64,000 bases of DNA from Bathynomus jamesi (taxonomy: Eukaryota > Arthropoda > Malacostraca > Isopoda > Cirolanidae), in the NCBI GenBank assembly GCA_023014485.1, contig JAJOZX010006151.1:62001-126000 (forward strand), written 5' to 3'. Position 1 is the first letter of the stretch, and every line of letters begins with the position of its first letter. Position numbers and translations under genes: made by a program. Under the pieces are notes generated by a model. It worked only from the letters and a program-made list of their open reading frames with translations. It made no database searches and had not been told where the DNA came from. Shown piece by piece: positions 34,084-44,306 of the stretch.

Positions 34084-34659
34084 CAGGGTGTTATCAAATT
34101 ATGTTCCATAAATTAGTATACATATTTGCCGAGGACGATCCAATTAAAATGAAAGTCTTTAATTAAAGTTTATCAAAGTTTATTTACAGCAAGTGCTCAA
34201 AATGGTTTCCCCGTATCAGAGTACATGCTTCTTCAACGCGTCGTTGAAAATTTTGCAGCAGCATACGTTCGAAAACACCTACATGGTTACGTATTGTTTC
34301 TGAACAATCTTAACACGTTGCCACGATTCATCTATGTTAACTTCTCTTGCATAAACAAGATCTTTTAAATAACCACAAAAAAAAAAGTCAATTGCATTTA
34401 GGTCCGGAGACCTGGGTGGCCAAGCGACGGGACCATGCCGCCTCTGTATGTACTCTGATACAGGGAAACCATTTCGAGCACTTGCTGTAAATAAACTTAG
34501 ATAAACTTTAATGACTTTCACTTTAATTGGATCGTCCTCGGCTAGAAAGCAATGTAAACAAAAGGAACGAAGCGATTGCGGATTTATGTTCATAGGAACT
34601 TTTTTGTTCACTTCGACGTTCTGAATATGTATACTAATTTATGAAACATAATTTGATAA

Positions 34660-34665
<6 letters not shown>
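34084..34665. mobile_element. Snap-back Tc1/mariner derivative 1
   Basis: The ends CAGGGTGTTATCAAATTATG (TA at 34082-34083) and the complement near 34625-34663 flank about 580 bp. The arms are inverted copies of about 140 bp and both encode the last codons of a transposase: the left arm on the minus strand ends ..GNHFEHLL before a stop, and so does the right arm on the plus strand (near 34455-34490). The centre keeps one copy of the third catalytic block (34279-34450). Confidence 0.85.
34200..34450 (-). pseudogene. Transposase C-terminal fragment inside snap-back element 1
   Basis: Minus-strand words PPRSPDLNAIDFFFCGYLKD (34440-34370) hold the third catalytic Asp region. VGVFERMLLQNFQRRVEEA and CTLIRGNHFEHLL follow in another frame toward 34190. 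There are no first or second catalytic blocks, so it cannot act on its own. The upstream half of the frame is the inverted copy of the gene's own 3' end. Confidence 0.8.
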
Positions 34666-34692
<27 letters not shown>

Positions 34693-34695
<3 letters not shown>

Positions 34696-36066
34696 GGTGA
34701 GTCAAAAGTAGCGCCCGATTTCTGTTTTTTCGGCTGTCGGATTCTTTCTGGGAAGTCATGTTGTTAATAATTGTCTTGCAGATTATTAATTTTCTTAGTT
34801 TATTTATTTTTGTTTTAGTTTTGCAGGTTATTGCTGAGAGTTTGGAAAGTTACTGAATTTGCACCAAATTGAACCATGAATTACCTTTCAATGAATCAAC
34901 GCATTGCGGCCGTGAAACACTACTACAAATGTAATGAACAACCAACGATGGCGGCACGCCGTTTGGCACAGGAATTTGATATTAACCCACCCCAGGGAAG
35001 AAACATACGATTCATTGTCGAGAAATTTGAAGCAACAGGGTCGGTAGCCACTGCAAAGAAGTCCGGTCGTCCGAAAATGGCAACGAATGTAGCTAAGGCT
35101 GAAGAAGCCATCAGGAGACGAACAAAGTCCGCAAAAGTCAACTCGCCGTTTATCTGCAGAGTTGGAAGTGAGCTAATCAAGTGTTATCCGTATCCTTCAC
35201 CAGAAAAAATGGAAACCTTACATTCCACGCTTACTGCATGCCCTTCATGATGGAGATGACGACCGCTGTCTTCAATTTTGCGAAGAGTTCTTAGCTAAAC
35301 TTGACGAAGAGGACACAATGCTAGACAACATCTGGTGGTCAGATGAGGCATGTTTTAAGCTTAACGGCACAATTAACAGACAAAATTGTGTCTACTGGGC
35401 TGCGGAGAACCCAAGAGTGACAGTTGAGGAGGAGGTAAATTTACCTGGCGTGACAGTTTGGGCAGCCATATCTCCATTAGGGATAATTGGACCCTTTTTG
35501 TTTGAGGGATCTGTCACTGCAGAAATTTACCTGAATATGCTGCAAACCTTCTTTTGGCCCAGGGTACAAGATCAGGACTGTTATTTCTAGCAAGATGGAG
35601 CTCCACCTCATTATGGACGTCATGTTCGTCAGTGGCTTGATGAAAACTTTCCCAGAAAGTGGATCGGCCACCGCGGTCCGATCGAGTGGCCGGCACGCTC
35701 CCCAGACCTTACACCTCCAGATTTCTTTCTTTGGGGGCTCATGAAAGACCTTGTTTATCGTGAAAAGCCTCGTACCATTCAGGAATTGAAGGCTCAAATC
35801 ACTGCAAAGTTTGAGGAAATTGATATCGAACTCTGCAGGCGTGTGTGCCACTCTGTGCCTGCTCGGCTGCAATTGCATCGATCACGAGGGAGGGCACTTT
35901 GAAAATTGCAAGTAAAACAGCTTGGTACAGTTCCGTAATAATTTTCCCCCGAATAAATGGTTAGATAAACATGTCATTCATTTATTTCTACCTTCTTGTA
36001 CACTAATACAAATGGCAAACAAACAATCAACTGACAGAAATCGGGCGCTACTTTTGACTCACCCTG
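34693..36066 (+). mobile_element. Tc1/mariner-superfamily element B (DD41D-like)
   Basis: Perfect inverted repeats of about 33 bp starting CAGGGTGAGTCAAAAGTAGC, with TA at 34691-34692 and 36067-36068. Length 1374 bp. It holds one transposase gene. It is the best preserved of the TA-target elements in the window apart from the mariner at 23796. Confidence 0.95.
34876..35902 (+). pseudogene. Tc1/mariner transposase of element B, nearly intact
   Basis: ATG 34876 opens a frame with an HTH N-terminus (MNQRIAAVKHYYKCNE, AARRLAQEFDI) and GRPKMATNV. After a frameshift near 35155-35230 the catalytic domain follows: WWSDEACFKLNG (first Asp, about 35340), QDGAPPHYGRHVRQW (second, about 35591) and SPDLTPPDFFLWG (third, about 35700-35735). 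There are 41 residues between the second and third Asp. A TAG stands where CAG (Gln) is expected just before QDGAPPHYG, near 35588. It ends with a stop at 35900-35902. One frameshifted region and one nonsense change separate it from an intact gene. Confidence 0.9.
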
Positions 36067-36069
36067 TAT

Positions 36070-36770
36070 ATATATATATATATATATACTGCATATAACG
36101 AAATGTTTACATGAGTGACAAATACCAGGAAATAAAAAATGTAAAGTTTCCCCAACACGTGCAAAGTACTTCAGCAATTTATTTAGTAAACTGAACATAA
36201 TCTACGTGACCGTAGTTAAACACAATACAAACATAATATGGTCGATAATACATCTTACGTGTCTCGTTATACGATCTAATATTTATAATATGTACGAGTC
36301 ATATATGCAAGTGCGTTTAATTACACATTTTAATGATAAATTAAAGAAAAATAGGCTTTGCATTCCATTTCCACCACTATCCATTTTGAAACTCGTCAAA
36401 CTGTTATCATATTTTTGAGAGTACAGCCGTTTATTGAAGTTTAACACACACTTTCATCCATTTTATTTAAATTAAATTAAAATTTCATGGAAAAATTATA
36501 TTTGAAGGGATATTACTATGGAGGTCAGATTTTAAATTTCGATACTAATGCATTGTAACCTGGTTGCGAGGCTGATGATGGCTCAGAAGATACAAAATTG
36601 TCACATTATCCAAGCAAAAAGTTCTAAATTAAAAGCATCAAATACTTTTTCAGTAACAAAAAAATATTTTTTTTCTTCTACTTGTCTGTCACTTCCTTAG
36701 TTCATTAATGAAAAGTTATGAAATCTTTAGTAAAGAATTCCTCAAAAGTCTTCAGTGGGTGGGGAAAACC
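36070..36770. other. Non-coding stretch
   Basis: After (TA)n to 36089 there is AT-rich DNA without recognisable frames or repeats. Confidence 0.5.
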
Positions 36771-36773
36771 CTG

Positions 36774-36775
<2 letters not shown>

Positions 36776-36831
<56 letters not shown>
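36776..36831. repeat. (TA)n microsatellite
   Basis: Two TA runs separated by a TT step, abutting the inverted-repeat element on the right. Confidence 0.96.
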
Positions 36832-36832
<1 letters not shown>

Positions 36833-36834
<2 letters not shown>

Positions 36835-37132
36835 TATCAACGTAAAGAACGACACTTGTATAGGAGACATTCCGCGCAAGATGAGGAGGGAGAACGAACA
36901 AATGAAAAAATGAGGTAACCACCCGGGAATCGAACCCGGGATCTTCCGATTGCCGGTCAGATATGATAACCACTACACCATAGTCCGCACTCGATCAGAA
37001 GTCGTAATTCTCCTACATACGTGTAGAAACCAATGCCCCGAGGGGGCACCTTCCGCATGCCGCACCTATATATACATTCATCTTGCGCGGAAGTCTCCTA
37101 TACAAGCGTCGTTCTTTACGTTAATTATACTG
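36833..37132. mobile_element. Inverted-repeat element enclosing a tRNA-like sequence
   Basis: ACGTAAAGAACGACACTTGTATAGG..TTCCGCGCAAGATGA at the left recurs inverted at 37079-37130 with three or four differences (TCATCTTGCGCGGAAG). Arms are about 48 bp and the element about 300 bp, between two TA-rich runs. The interior holds a tRNA-like unit at 36917-36990 and GC-rich sequence. Confidence 0.8.
36917..36990 (-). pseudogene. tRNA-like sequence (pol III promoter-like)
   Basis: On the minus strand TGGTGTAGTGGTTA fits an A box and GGTTCGATTCC is a perfect B box within a perfect T-arm CCGGG-TTCGATT-CCCGG. A 5-bp anticodon stem with loop CCGGCAA can form, but position 33 is C rather than T, and the acceptor strands (TGCGGAC and GTGGTTA) do not pair. 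It is therefore not a functional tRNA; it is a tRNA-derived SINE head or a captured pseudogene. Confidence 0.7.
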
Positions 37133-37149
37133 CGTGTTCTTTGCAGTTG

Positions 37150-37185
<36 letters not shown>

Positions 37186-37202
37186 TATATATATATATAT
37201 AT
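37150..37202. repeat. (TA)n microsatellite
   Basis: TA runs broken by TAAAT at about 37181. Confidence 0.95.
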
Positions 37203-37203
37203 A

Positions 37204-37441
37204 CCCTGACCAAATTATTAGACTCACTCGCAGAAATCTGCATTCTTTCTTGTTTTTCTTAAATTTTTTGTTTATCACCAGGAATTTATGGTTAATGATA
37301 CATATATAATTAGGATATAGATACATATTTGTATATATTATGTTGCATCGCCTTTTGATTCATTAAATATGAAATGGAAAAAATAGGGTTGTTTCATTAA
37401 AGAAAATGTTCAGCCACTGAGTCTAATAAATAATTTGGCTA

Positions 37442-37445
<4 letters not shown>
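37204..37445. mobile_element. Tc1-like MITE
   Basis: ACCCTGACCAAATTATTAGACTC at the left and an inverted match (GAGTCTAATAAATAATTTGG..AAGGT) at 37418-37445. The words CCAAATTATTAGACTC are typical of Tc1-group ends. About 240 bp with no transposase. Confidence 0.8.
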
Positions 37446-37509
<64 letters not shown>

Positions 37510-37526
37510 TATATATAATATATATT
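37446..37526. repeat. (CT)n plus (TA)n microsatellite
   Basis: About 26 bp of CT, then TA repeats. Confidence 0.95.
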
Positions 37527-37529
37527 CTT

Positions 37530-38290
37530 TTTAACATAGATTTAAGGGTCCACATTTGAAATAATAATATTATTATTATTATTAACTTAATATTTCTAAA
37601 TATTGTACTCGCATTTTCATTATAAATTTCAATTGAAATGCATTGATGATAATTTTGTAATTTCGGTAAATATACATTTACGGCGTTTACATCGTCGGTT
37701 CGCCTCCCGCCAGCCCACCACAACGCACCGCAGTCAGTGTCTCCGCGCTTCACGCACGTGCGTTCGTGGTTTCGCGTATCCTCACGTCTCGTGGTGAGTA
37801 CAAACTACTTAATTGTATATTATATCGTAATAGAATAATACTGCGCGTGGGCCCACCCCCAATTGAGGAAGAAGAGAGCCAAAATGGCATATTACTCGTA
37901 TAGGAATAGGACACGGGCCACAAATTAATTTGACAAGATTTATTCAGTCAAAAGTGAAGCATTTTTCGACAAAATATTTCGTTTAAAATCTGTTGCGGTT
38001 TTTTTGTTTTTTTACATAATTTTCACTCGTGAAAATTCAAAAAAGTTTATTTTCCTGAAATATTTGTCCAACCATTTATTTTGAGTTATAATTTGTTTCA
38101 GTCTTATATTTTGCTTTACGAAAATATGAAGGCGTTTCTACGGTACTTGTAGGTTATCTCCCCCCCCCAACTAATTTTGACAATATTTTCGTTAAAACTA
38201 ATGAAAATATCACGACTTAACTTAACCAATTATCAATTTCAATCATTGAAAATTTTAACTATTACAATAGTTTGTGTAAATTAATATGAC
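37530..38290. other. Non-coding stretch with a short module shared with foldbacks
   Basis: No gene. At about 38205-38240 GAAAATATCACGACTTAAC and TTAACCAATTATC match the central module of the foldbacks at 23260 and 54890. A GC-rich patch at 37680-37800 (CGGCGTTTACATCGTCGG) ends in GTGAGT, but no flanking exon evidence exists. Confidence 0.5.
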
Positions 38291-38359
38291 TAAATTTGGC
38301 TCAGCGTGTTCGTTTTGCGCATTCCCAGAGGCTGGAAAATGACGGAATGTATATAGTAT

Positions 38360-38380
38360 ATATACACACACACACACACA

Positions 38381-38440
<60 letters not shown>

Positions 38441-38450
38441 ATATATATAT

Positions 38451-38525
<75 letters not shown>

Positions 38526-38584
38526 TGTGTGTGTATATATATGTGTATATATATATATATACAGTGTGTATATATATATATATA
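38360..38584. repeat. Long compound (CA)n/(TA)n/(GT)n microsatellite
   Basis: More than 200 bp of alternating CA, TA and GT dinucleotides. All frames through it are artefacts. Confidence 0.97.
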
Positions 38585-38703
38585 TGCTGCAAACCCACAA
38601 GGAAAAAGAAAAACGATTCCAAGGCCTTTCGTGTATTCAAAGCTACACCTCGTCAGGGTTTGCAGCATTCATTCATTTCACGTGTTTTATTGTGAAATTC
38701 ATC

Positions 38704-38704
<1 letters not shown>
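38585..38704 (-). repeat. Hammerhead-like short repeat, family A, copy 2 (best)
   Basis: On the minus strand: ATGCTGCAAACC (stem I strand), CTGACGA core, GGTGTA-loop-TACAC (stem II), GAAA, GGCCTTGG, a pyrimidine tract, CCTTGTG and GGTTTGCAGCAT (stem I partner). CUGANGA, helix, GAAA is the conserved hammerhead centre, and the outer stem of 12 bp closes it. Stem III is short and the cleavage position is not canonical. The upstream CAATAAAACACGTGAAATGA is shared with copy 3. Confidence 0.65.

Positions 38705-38705
<1 letters not shown>

Positions 38706-38768
<63 letters not shown>
38706..38768. repeat. (TA)n microsatellite
   Basis: About 31 TA units. Confidence 0.97.
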
Positions 38769-38778
<10 letters not shown>

Positions 38779-38779
38779 A

Positions 38780-39382
38780 CTGACTTGGACCGCTGCATAT
38801 ACCAACCTTAAAGCCGAGTGGTCATTTTTAACTAAAGGAAACCCATCTTTTTGGGTGTTGGCTTACTAGTTGTACTGTCCCAGCTGCGTCAGCATAGCCG
38901 ATGGAAGATCCACTGTGCTTGAAATATAGCGATGAGAGATATTTCCCGGAAGTATTAAATAGTTTTTCGTTTGAACGTCCAAGTTCGGTAAATTTTTTAT
39001 CACTGAATATGACACATTCAGTGAATAATAATATATATATATATATGGTGTGTGTGTGGGTTCGTTTGTAAGTTTTTTTTGTAATGAAATAGTGGGTAAG
39101 ATAGAGAAATCAAGAAAATTATATGAAAAAAGTTTCTGCTTGTAAATACACAAAACAGTGACAGATAGCATAATATAGACTGACAGCAATTGAGAGAGAG
39201 AGAGAGAGACAGAGAGATATTTCCCTCCGCGATAAACGCTTTAAACTTTGGAAGGAGTGAAGGAATTGGTCGATGTTGTCATTTCTCTTCTTCGTACCAT
39301 ATGTGCCTATACGACCCCATTGTCATGCGCCTGGGGCCTCGCAGGGACCCGAAACAGCCTTACCTAAAACCTAAGAATTGAT

Positions 39383-39431
<49 letters not shown>

Positions 39432-39470
39432 TATATGTTTGTGTGTATATACATATACTGTATATATGTA
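38780..39470. other. Non-coding stretch with microsatellites
   Basis: TA/GT at 39023-39060, GA at 39193-39215 and TA at 39386-39430. No supported gene; short frames here lack family motifs. Confidence 0.5.
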
Positions 39471-39474
39471 TATA

Positions 39475-40127
39475 CAAAGTGTTTCAGGAGGAAAGGTCAA
39501 TACTTCGGGAGGTGATAGTATCGGTCAGTGTGAGAAAAAAAGTTCATATGAACATGTCTAATTCTGAATGGTTACAGAGATAGAGCTGTTTGAATCTACA
39601 AATACAAAAGCATTGTTAATGGTAATCAAGAAAGATAAACCAATTACTGTTTCTAATATTTAATGTTCAAACATTGGCATTTTGAATGGTATCAGATACA
39701 GAAATGACAAATTTGTTACAGCTTACAATACGTTTTCGAAAATCCCACCGTCAACCTCAATGCACTTTGCAACTCGTGTGCGAAGATCGCGTGTTGTTCG
39801 TCTGAGTTGATCGTGACGTTCCTTTATGCGGGCAGCAGCATCGAAAATGCGCGCGAGCGATTCGTCTCGTGTATCCACCTTTCTTTTGTAAACTTGACTT
39901 TTCATCCACCCCTACAAACAATAATCTAACGGAGATAGGTCTGGAGACCTTGGTGGCCATTCAATGGGACTACCGCGGGGGAGGAAGAGCTGCGCGCGCA
40001 TCAGATTCAAACAGCTCTATCTCCGTAACCATTCAGAATTAGACACATGTTCATATGAAATTTTTTTCTCACAATGACCGATACTCTTACCTCCCGAAGT
40101 ATTGCCCTTTCCTCCTGAAACACCCTG
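39475..40127 (-). mobile_element. Internally deleted Tc1/mariner-superfamily element C
   Basis: The inverted repeats GTGTTTCAGGAGGAAAGG and the complement at 40095-40127 extend for about 125 bp inward, with TA at 39473-39474 and 40128-40129. Length 653 bp. The interior keeps only the 3' third of a transposase gene on the minus strand. It would need a transposase in trans to move. Confidence 0.92.
39723..39985 (-). pseudogene. Transposase C-terminus of element C
   Basis: Minus-strand words SPIEWPPRSPDLSPLDYC (about 39975-39920) carry the third catalytic Asp block. After a stop follow MKSQVYKRKVDTRDESLARIF and, at the end, RTRVAKCIEVDGGIFENVL before the stop at 39723. N-terminal DNA-binding and first two catalytic blocks are deleted. 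IEWPPRSPDL.P links it to elements A and B. Confidence 0.88.
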
Positions 40128-40582
40128 TATATGTGTGGGTGTGTGTTTAAGGAATGTGGTCGTCTTGTTAGGAGGAATATCATAATGGGTAATCCAGAAA
40201 TGGGTTAGGTGATTAGGCGCGATCGGGTTAAATTAAACTGGATAAACGAGTCATATTGTCTAAAACATTGAATTATGTTATCAATCAATCAATATGAAAA
40301 ACTGCATCGTCAATTCTACTGATTTCTTCAAAGCATTTTTATTGGCGGAGAGCTGTTAAGTTCCCTAATACAGATCGTAATAATACAAAATAAAGGTAAA
40401 ATTAATAAAAATGAACACTATCCATGTTAAGTGTAGCGGCAAACGTTTCCAGACCATTAACACTAAAGTTTAGAAGACATATATGAGGATGCAGACCCGA
40501 TGAATAGTTTGCGTAAATGGATCGTTTAAATTTTGAATTGTTCGCGTTAAACTGTATTGAACAGGCTCGAGACCTTATAAAA

Positions 40583-40814
40583 CAGCGGTTCTGAACCTTT
40601 TTCGTGTAATTTACCCTTTCGACCAGTTCACCCAACCAGATTTACACCCCCCCCCCCCTTAAATAAGTTAAGCGTTAAGACGGTTAAGTAAACAAACTAG
40701 ACGCGATGACAAACTTTATTATCATTAGGTAATAATAATCAGTGTGATGGCTGAAATTGCTTCCAAAATTTACCCCCTACAACCAAGAAATTTACCCCAG
40801 GTTAAGAAGTACTG
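40583..40814. mobile_element. hAT-type MITE
   Basis: The left CAGCGGTTCTGAACCTTTTT and the right inverted CAGTACTTCTTAACCTGGGG are hAT-like ends of the CAG-GGTTCTCAACC type. Flanks TTATAAAA (40575-40582) and TTATAGAA (40815-40822) agree at 7 of 8 bases. The body has two GGGGGTAAATTT-type blocks. Non-coding, 232 bp. Confidence 0.88.
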
Positions 40815-40829
40815 TTATAGAACATTCGC

Positions 40830-41340
40830 GAAACTGAGCGAGTACTTTGGAGGTAACTTACACATCATTGCAGAGAATCTGTTATAAAGCAAATTTAGGG
40901 TTCCGCAACGACCATATTATAATAATAATCGTAATAATAATAATAATTAGACCAAATATTAGTGAAAATAGTAAGGAAGTTGATTTTAGTTTTATTTGTA
41001 TGGAATCTGAAGTTGTTTATCATCATCTCAAGTTTAGCGCACAAACTTTGATATTGTGTCAGTGTCGTCATTCAACGAATTGGTGATGACAATGGGATCC
41101 AAATATTTAAATTGTTAAACTTGCTCTCTTGGTTCACATTTTATATTTTAAAATATTATTAGCTCCTCAATGTTCGTAACTTTTAGAATGGAATCCATTA
41201 TTTCATAATAAGTTATTAAAAATAAAAGCACTTTTATTATTATTATTAATTATTAATATTCATTTTACATTTCCACACTTCACGTATCATCTTTCATCTA
41301 TACAATAAACTGTTCTCCATTGCAATGTTTTTACTTTTAC
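40830..41340. other. Non-coding stretch
   Basis: (AAT)n-rich near 40920-40947 and 41240-41265; otherwise AT-rich without recognisable features. Confidence 0.5.
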
Positions 41341-41369
41341 TCATATATATATATATATATACACACACA

Positions 41370-41535
41370 CGTCGTGGCCGATGTCGTAACAGCGTTTCCC
41401 GTCAATCAACGAAATTAAGCGACATTGGGTCGGGAGAATAGTTGGGTGGGAGTCCTCTGCGCCCAAATTATGTAGCGACCCATGGTTCATCTCACGTAAA
41501 GATGTAGGTCCCTTCCTTCATATGATCTTAGATGT
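41370..41535 (+). repeat. 5S rRNA-derived repeat (SINE-like)
   Basis: GTCGTGGCCGATGTCG followed by GAAATTAAGCGACATTGGGTCGGG and GTTGGGTGGGAGTC aligns with the internal promoter half of 5S rRNA (animal 5S has GAAGTTAAGCAACGTCGGGC and TTGGATGGGTGACC). The 5' and 3' stems of 5S are not kept, and the sequence runs on into non-5S DNA to about 41535. So it is 5S-derived, not a working rRNA gene. (CA)n and (GT)n runs flank it. Confidence 0.65.
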
Positions 41536-41574
41536 TGCTATATATATAATGTGTGTGTGTGTGTGTGTGTGTGT

Positions 41575-42245
41575 GAGAGAATAGAGTAACTGTTTAAATA
41601 TTTAGATCCACTAAAATTGTGACTGTTTTAATGTAAAATGTAAGTAACATTGATTATGCCTTTGTTATTAGGCGTAAAATAGAAGCTGAAAATTGGCTTT
41701 CAGATTTGGAAATTGGGCTTTTAAGCGGCAAATTACAAAATATTTGCCAGAAGAATATTTTAGATTTTCTATAATAATAAATTACACATTATGATATTAG
41801 TGAGTCAAAGAAGACTAATGGAAATAGTAGCACGAGCTATTGATATTGTTAAGTATGAGAGACATTACTAAAAGTAATTGTGATAAGCCGTAAAAACGAA
41901 AGTATACTGAACCAATTTTTTTTTCCCCACAACATCTAACTAAAAGTTATCCCTCGCGATGAATGCACTTTACGTGTTTATTACTCTGCCATTCTAATTG
42001 TTATTCATAGGCACATTTAAAAAAAAAAATTGCTTACGGAACTCACTTCAAATCATAATAATAATCTTGCGTGAATGTAATAATCTCTTACGCATAAGCT
42101 TATCGTCTTTACGTTGTTCTAACTTGGGTAACTAATAATACCAAGGATTCGTAAATATATAATAGTTAGTTCCTCTTTTTTATTAAGTTCTCCAACAAAT
42201 TGTAGCAACTTTGTACGTTCTGTTTTAATGCATCCTGATCGAAAA
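41575..42245. other. Non-coding stretch
   Basis: After a (GT)n run ending near 41574 there is AT-rich DNA with no recognisable gene or element end. Confidence 0.5.
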
Positions 42246-42249
42246 TGGA

Positions 42250-42262
42250 TTATATATATATA

Positions 42263-42331
<69 letters not shown>

Positions 42332-42345
42332 TATTATATACTTTT
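42250..42345. repeat. (TA)n microsatellite
   Basis: About 95 bp of TA with two TATT breaks. Confidence 0.97.
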
Positions 42346-42499
42346 AAACTGCTCAGGCAACCACAGTTCAACAGCATTCTTGCCTAGTACGTCACACTAT
42401 TGGACTTTTTTTGTAATTTTGAAGAATTGTCTAAGACTCTAAGTCACTCTATTTATTCCAGTTTTCTCATTATTATTATATATATATATATATATATAA

Positions 42500-43313
42500 A
42501 CTAATGGTTGAAATGAAATGTAACTTGAAAGAAGAAAGCACAACAATACCTCCTTTACCCCTCGAAATATTTTCCATTGGCCTTTTATGCACTACTGCCA
42601 TCTGGTGGGCGGCGAGTGTATGTCCTTGTGGTAAAAGTCCGTGCCCTACTTACGAAGCCATGTTCTCATGAGGTTTTGGAGTTCTTAATCTGGAATAAAG
42701 TGCACTCATGGAAGGTGGTCTTTTAGGGGCCGAAGAGATGATAATCCGAGGGAACGAGGCCCGGGTTGCGCGGTGCATCTGTGAAACTGTTCATTGGAAA
42801 CCGACAAGACGTTGGGATGTGGCGATAGTCGTGTGTGGGCGAGCGTTATCGTGAAGAAAGCAAACGTCCTGTCTCTCAGTTGCCCCTCAGTGCCAGATGG
42901 CATTTAGTTTCCGTAGTGACTCGCAATACCTGTTGGCATTCACATTGGTGTTCGGTTCCTGAAAATCGAATAGCATAGGTTCTTTGTGATCTCCTCCTCT
43001 GCGCCACATGCAAACTTCTTGTCAGCTTCTAGTAGACATTCGTTACCTATCCACCGTACATCCCGGACTTTGCTCCCTCATATTATCATTTCTTCGGCCC
43101 CTGAAAAACCACCTTCGAGGAGCGCACTTTACATCAGACGAAGGTCTCCAAAGTACCACTAGAACACGGCTTCGTTAGCAGAGCACGGACTTTTACCACT
43201 TGGGCATACACTCGCCGCCCGCTAGATGGCAGAAGTGCGTCGAGGGGCAAAGGGGATATTGTTGTTCTCTTCCTTCAAGTTACATTTCATTCGAACTTGT
43301 AGTTCATTTTAAA
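42500..43313. mobile_element. Snap-back mariner derivative 2
   Basis: The arms at about 42508-42780 and 43040-43310 are inverted copies, from GAAATGAAATGTAACTTGAA through GGACTTTTACCAC and GCCGTGTTCTAG-like words. Both arms carry the 3' end of a mariner gene: the left arm on the minus strand reads PSDYHLFGPLKDHLP near 42730, and the right arm on the plus strand reads PPYIPDFAPSYYHFFGP near 43045-43105. Near 42860 the minus strand also has FLHDNARPHT, the second catalytic block, present once. About 810 bp in all. Confidence 0.85.
42705..42905 (-). pseudogene. mariner transposase fragment inside snap-back element 2
   Basis: LHDNARPHT (second Asp) and, after scrambled sequence, PSDYHLFGPLKDHL (third Asp) lie on the minus strand in different frames. 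The blocks identify a DD34D mariner different from the one at 23796. There is no N-terminal half. Confidence 0.75.
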
Positions 43314-43365
43314 AAAAATGTTCCCAGAAACTTTCCAGACATCTCTCATGCATATTTTATATATA

Positions 43366-43647
43366 ACCTTTGGTTAGCTTCCGCCCGAATTGTTCATTCT
43401 GACGAAGGTCAAGCTTTTCACTCCACCTTAGACCTACAGTTTAACGTGGAATCCGAACCACGTCCCACCAGCAGCCCAGCGTCTAGGCTACCCAGGGTAC
43501 CCATTTATCTACCAACCATTCTTTATTGTGTGGAAGGATGAACACCTGGGTTTTGCTGCGTGCTGCCTGCAGTCACCGGACCTCGAACCCAGGGCCGATA
43601 GATTCGTAGTCAGCGACGCTAACCACTACACCACCGAGGTGCATGAC
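43366..43647 (-). mobile_element. Dimeric tRNA-derived SINE, copy 2 (best preserved)
   Basis: On the minus strand the first unit has A box TGGTGTAGTGGTTAGCG and B box GGTTCGAGGTCC. The second has a damaged A box region (GGTAGCCTAGACGCTGG) and B box GGTTCGGATTCC. The end AACCAAAGGTTATA matches copy 1. Two promoter-bearing tRNA-like halves in tandem define a dimeric SINE. No protein. Confidence 0.88.
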
Positions 43648-43661
43648 TTGCCTCAATTATC

Positions 43662-43666
43662 TATAT

Positions 43667-43723
<57 letters not shown>
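43662..43723. repeat. (TA)n microsatellite
   Basis: TA runs separating the SINE from a solo mariner-type end. Confidence 0.96.
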
Positions 43724-43728
<5 letters not shown>

Positions 43729-43800
43729 GTCTCAGAAGTCCTGTCCCAAACGCAAATACTATGTACATTATGGGGAGAACTTTTGGGCACCTTGTGTGTA
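43724..43800. mobile_element. Tiny mariner-type MITE or solo ends
   Basis: AGGGTGTCTCAGAAGTCCTG at the left and TTTGGGCACCTTGTGT at the right, about 75 bp between TA runs, look like the two ends of a mariner-type element with almost everything between them lost. Confidence 0.55.
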
Positions 43801-43847
43801 TATATTATATATATATAATATATATAATATATATATATATATATATG

Positions 43848-43956
43848 GGATGAATTTCACAATTGAAATGAATGAATGAAAGAGGTGAGGTGACGAGGTG
43901 TACTTCTGAATACACAAAAGGACTTGGAATCATTTTTCTTTTTCCTTGTAGGTTTG

Positions 43957-43963
<7 letters not shown>
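43848..43963 (+). repeat. Hammerhead-like short repeat, family A, copy 3
   Basis: On the plus strand: GAATTTCACAATTGAAATGA, then GGTGACGAGGTGTAC-loop-TACAC, AAAAGGACTTGG, a pyrimidine tract and CCTTGTAGGTTTGCATCAT. Same order as copies 1 and 2; the GAAA is changed to AAAA, so the core is damaged. TA runs on both sides. Confidence 0.7.
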
Positions 43964-43999
<36 letters not shown>

Positions 44000-44306
44000 T
44001 ATGCCTATTTAATTGGTGAAATAGCGGCGTATGTTGAAATAAAGCAAATAAAATTAAAGCAACTTAATCTATACAACGTTTTTTCCCCGAGTGTTTTCTC
44101 TCGAAGGAAATCTAACTGCCCATCGAAAGGCACTATCCCTCAGTTATCCCCCGCAGTACACTCCAGGGCACCAATCAGTGAGAATCTACAGCGTGCCACA
44201 TCCTCCATCCCCCACCCCACGGAATACGGAAAAACTTTCCCTACCTCATTTCTAAAGTCAAATCAAATACCTTGCCTAATAAATTGCCATTTTGAGCTAA
44301 TATTTA

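Noticed and set aside
36917..36990. A working tRNA gene with anticodon GGC
   Set aside because: Acceptor strands do not pair and position 33 is C, so it is treated as tRNA-derived.
37780..37810. GC-rich patch ending GTGAGT as a host exon with splice donor
   Set aside because: A single donor-like word without an open frame of conserved character or a matching acceptor is not evidence.
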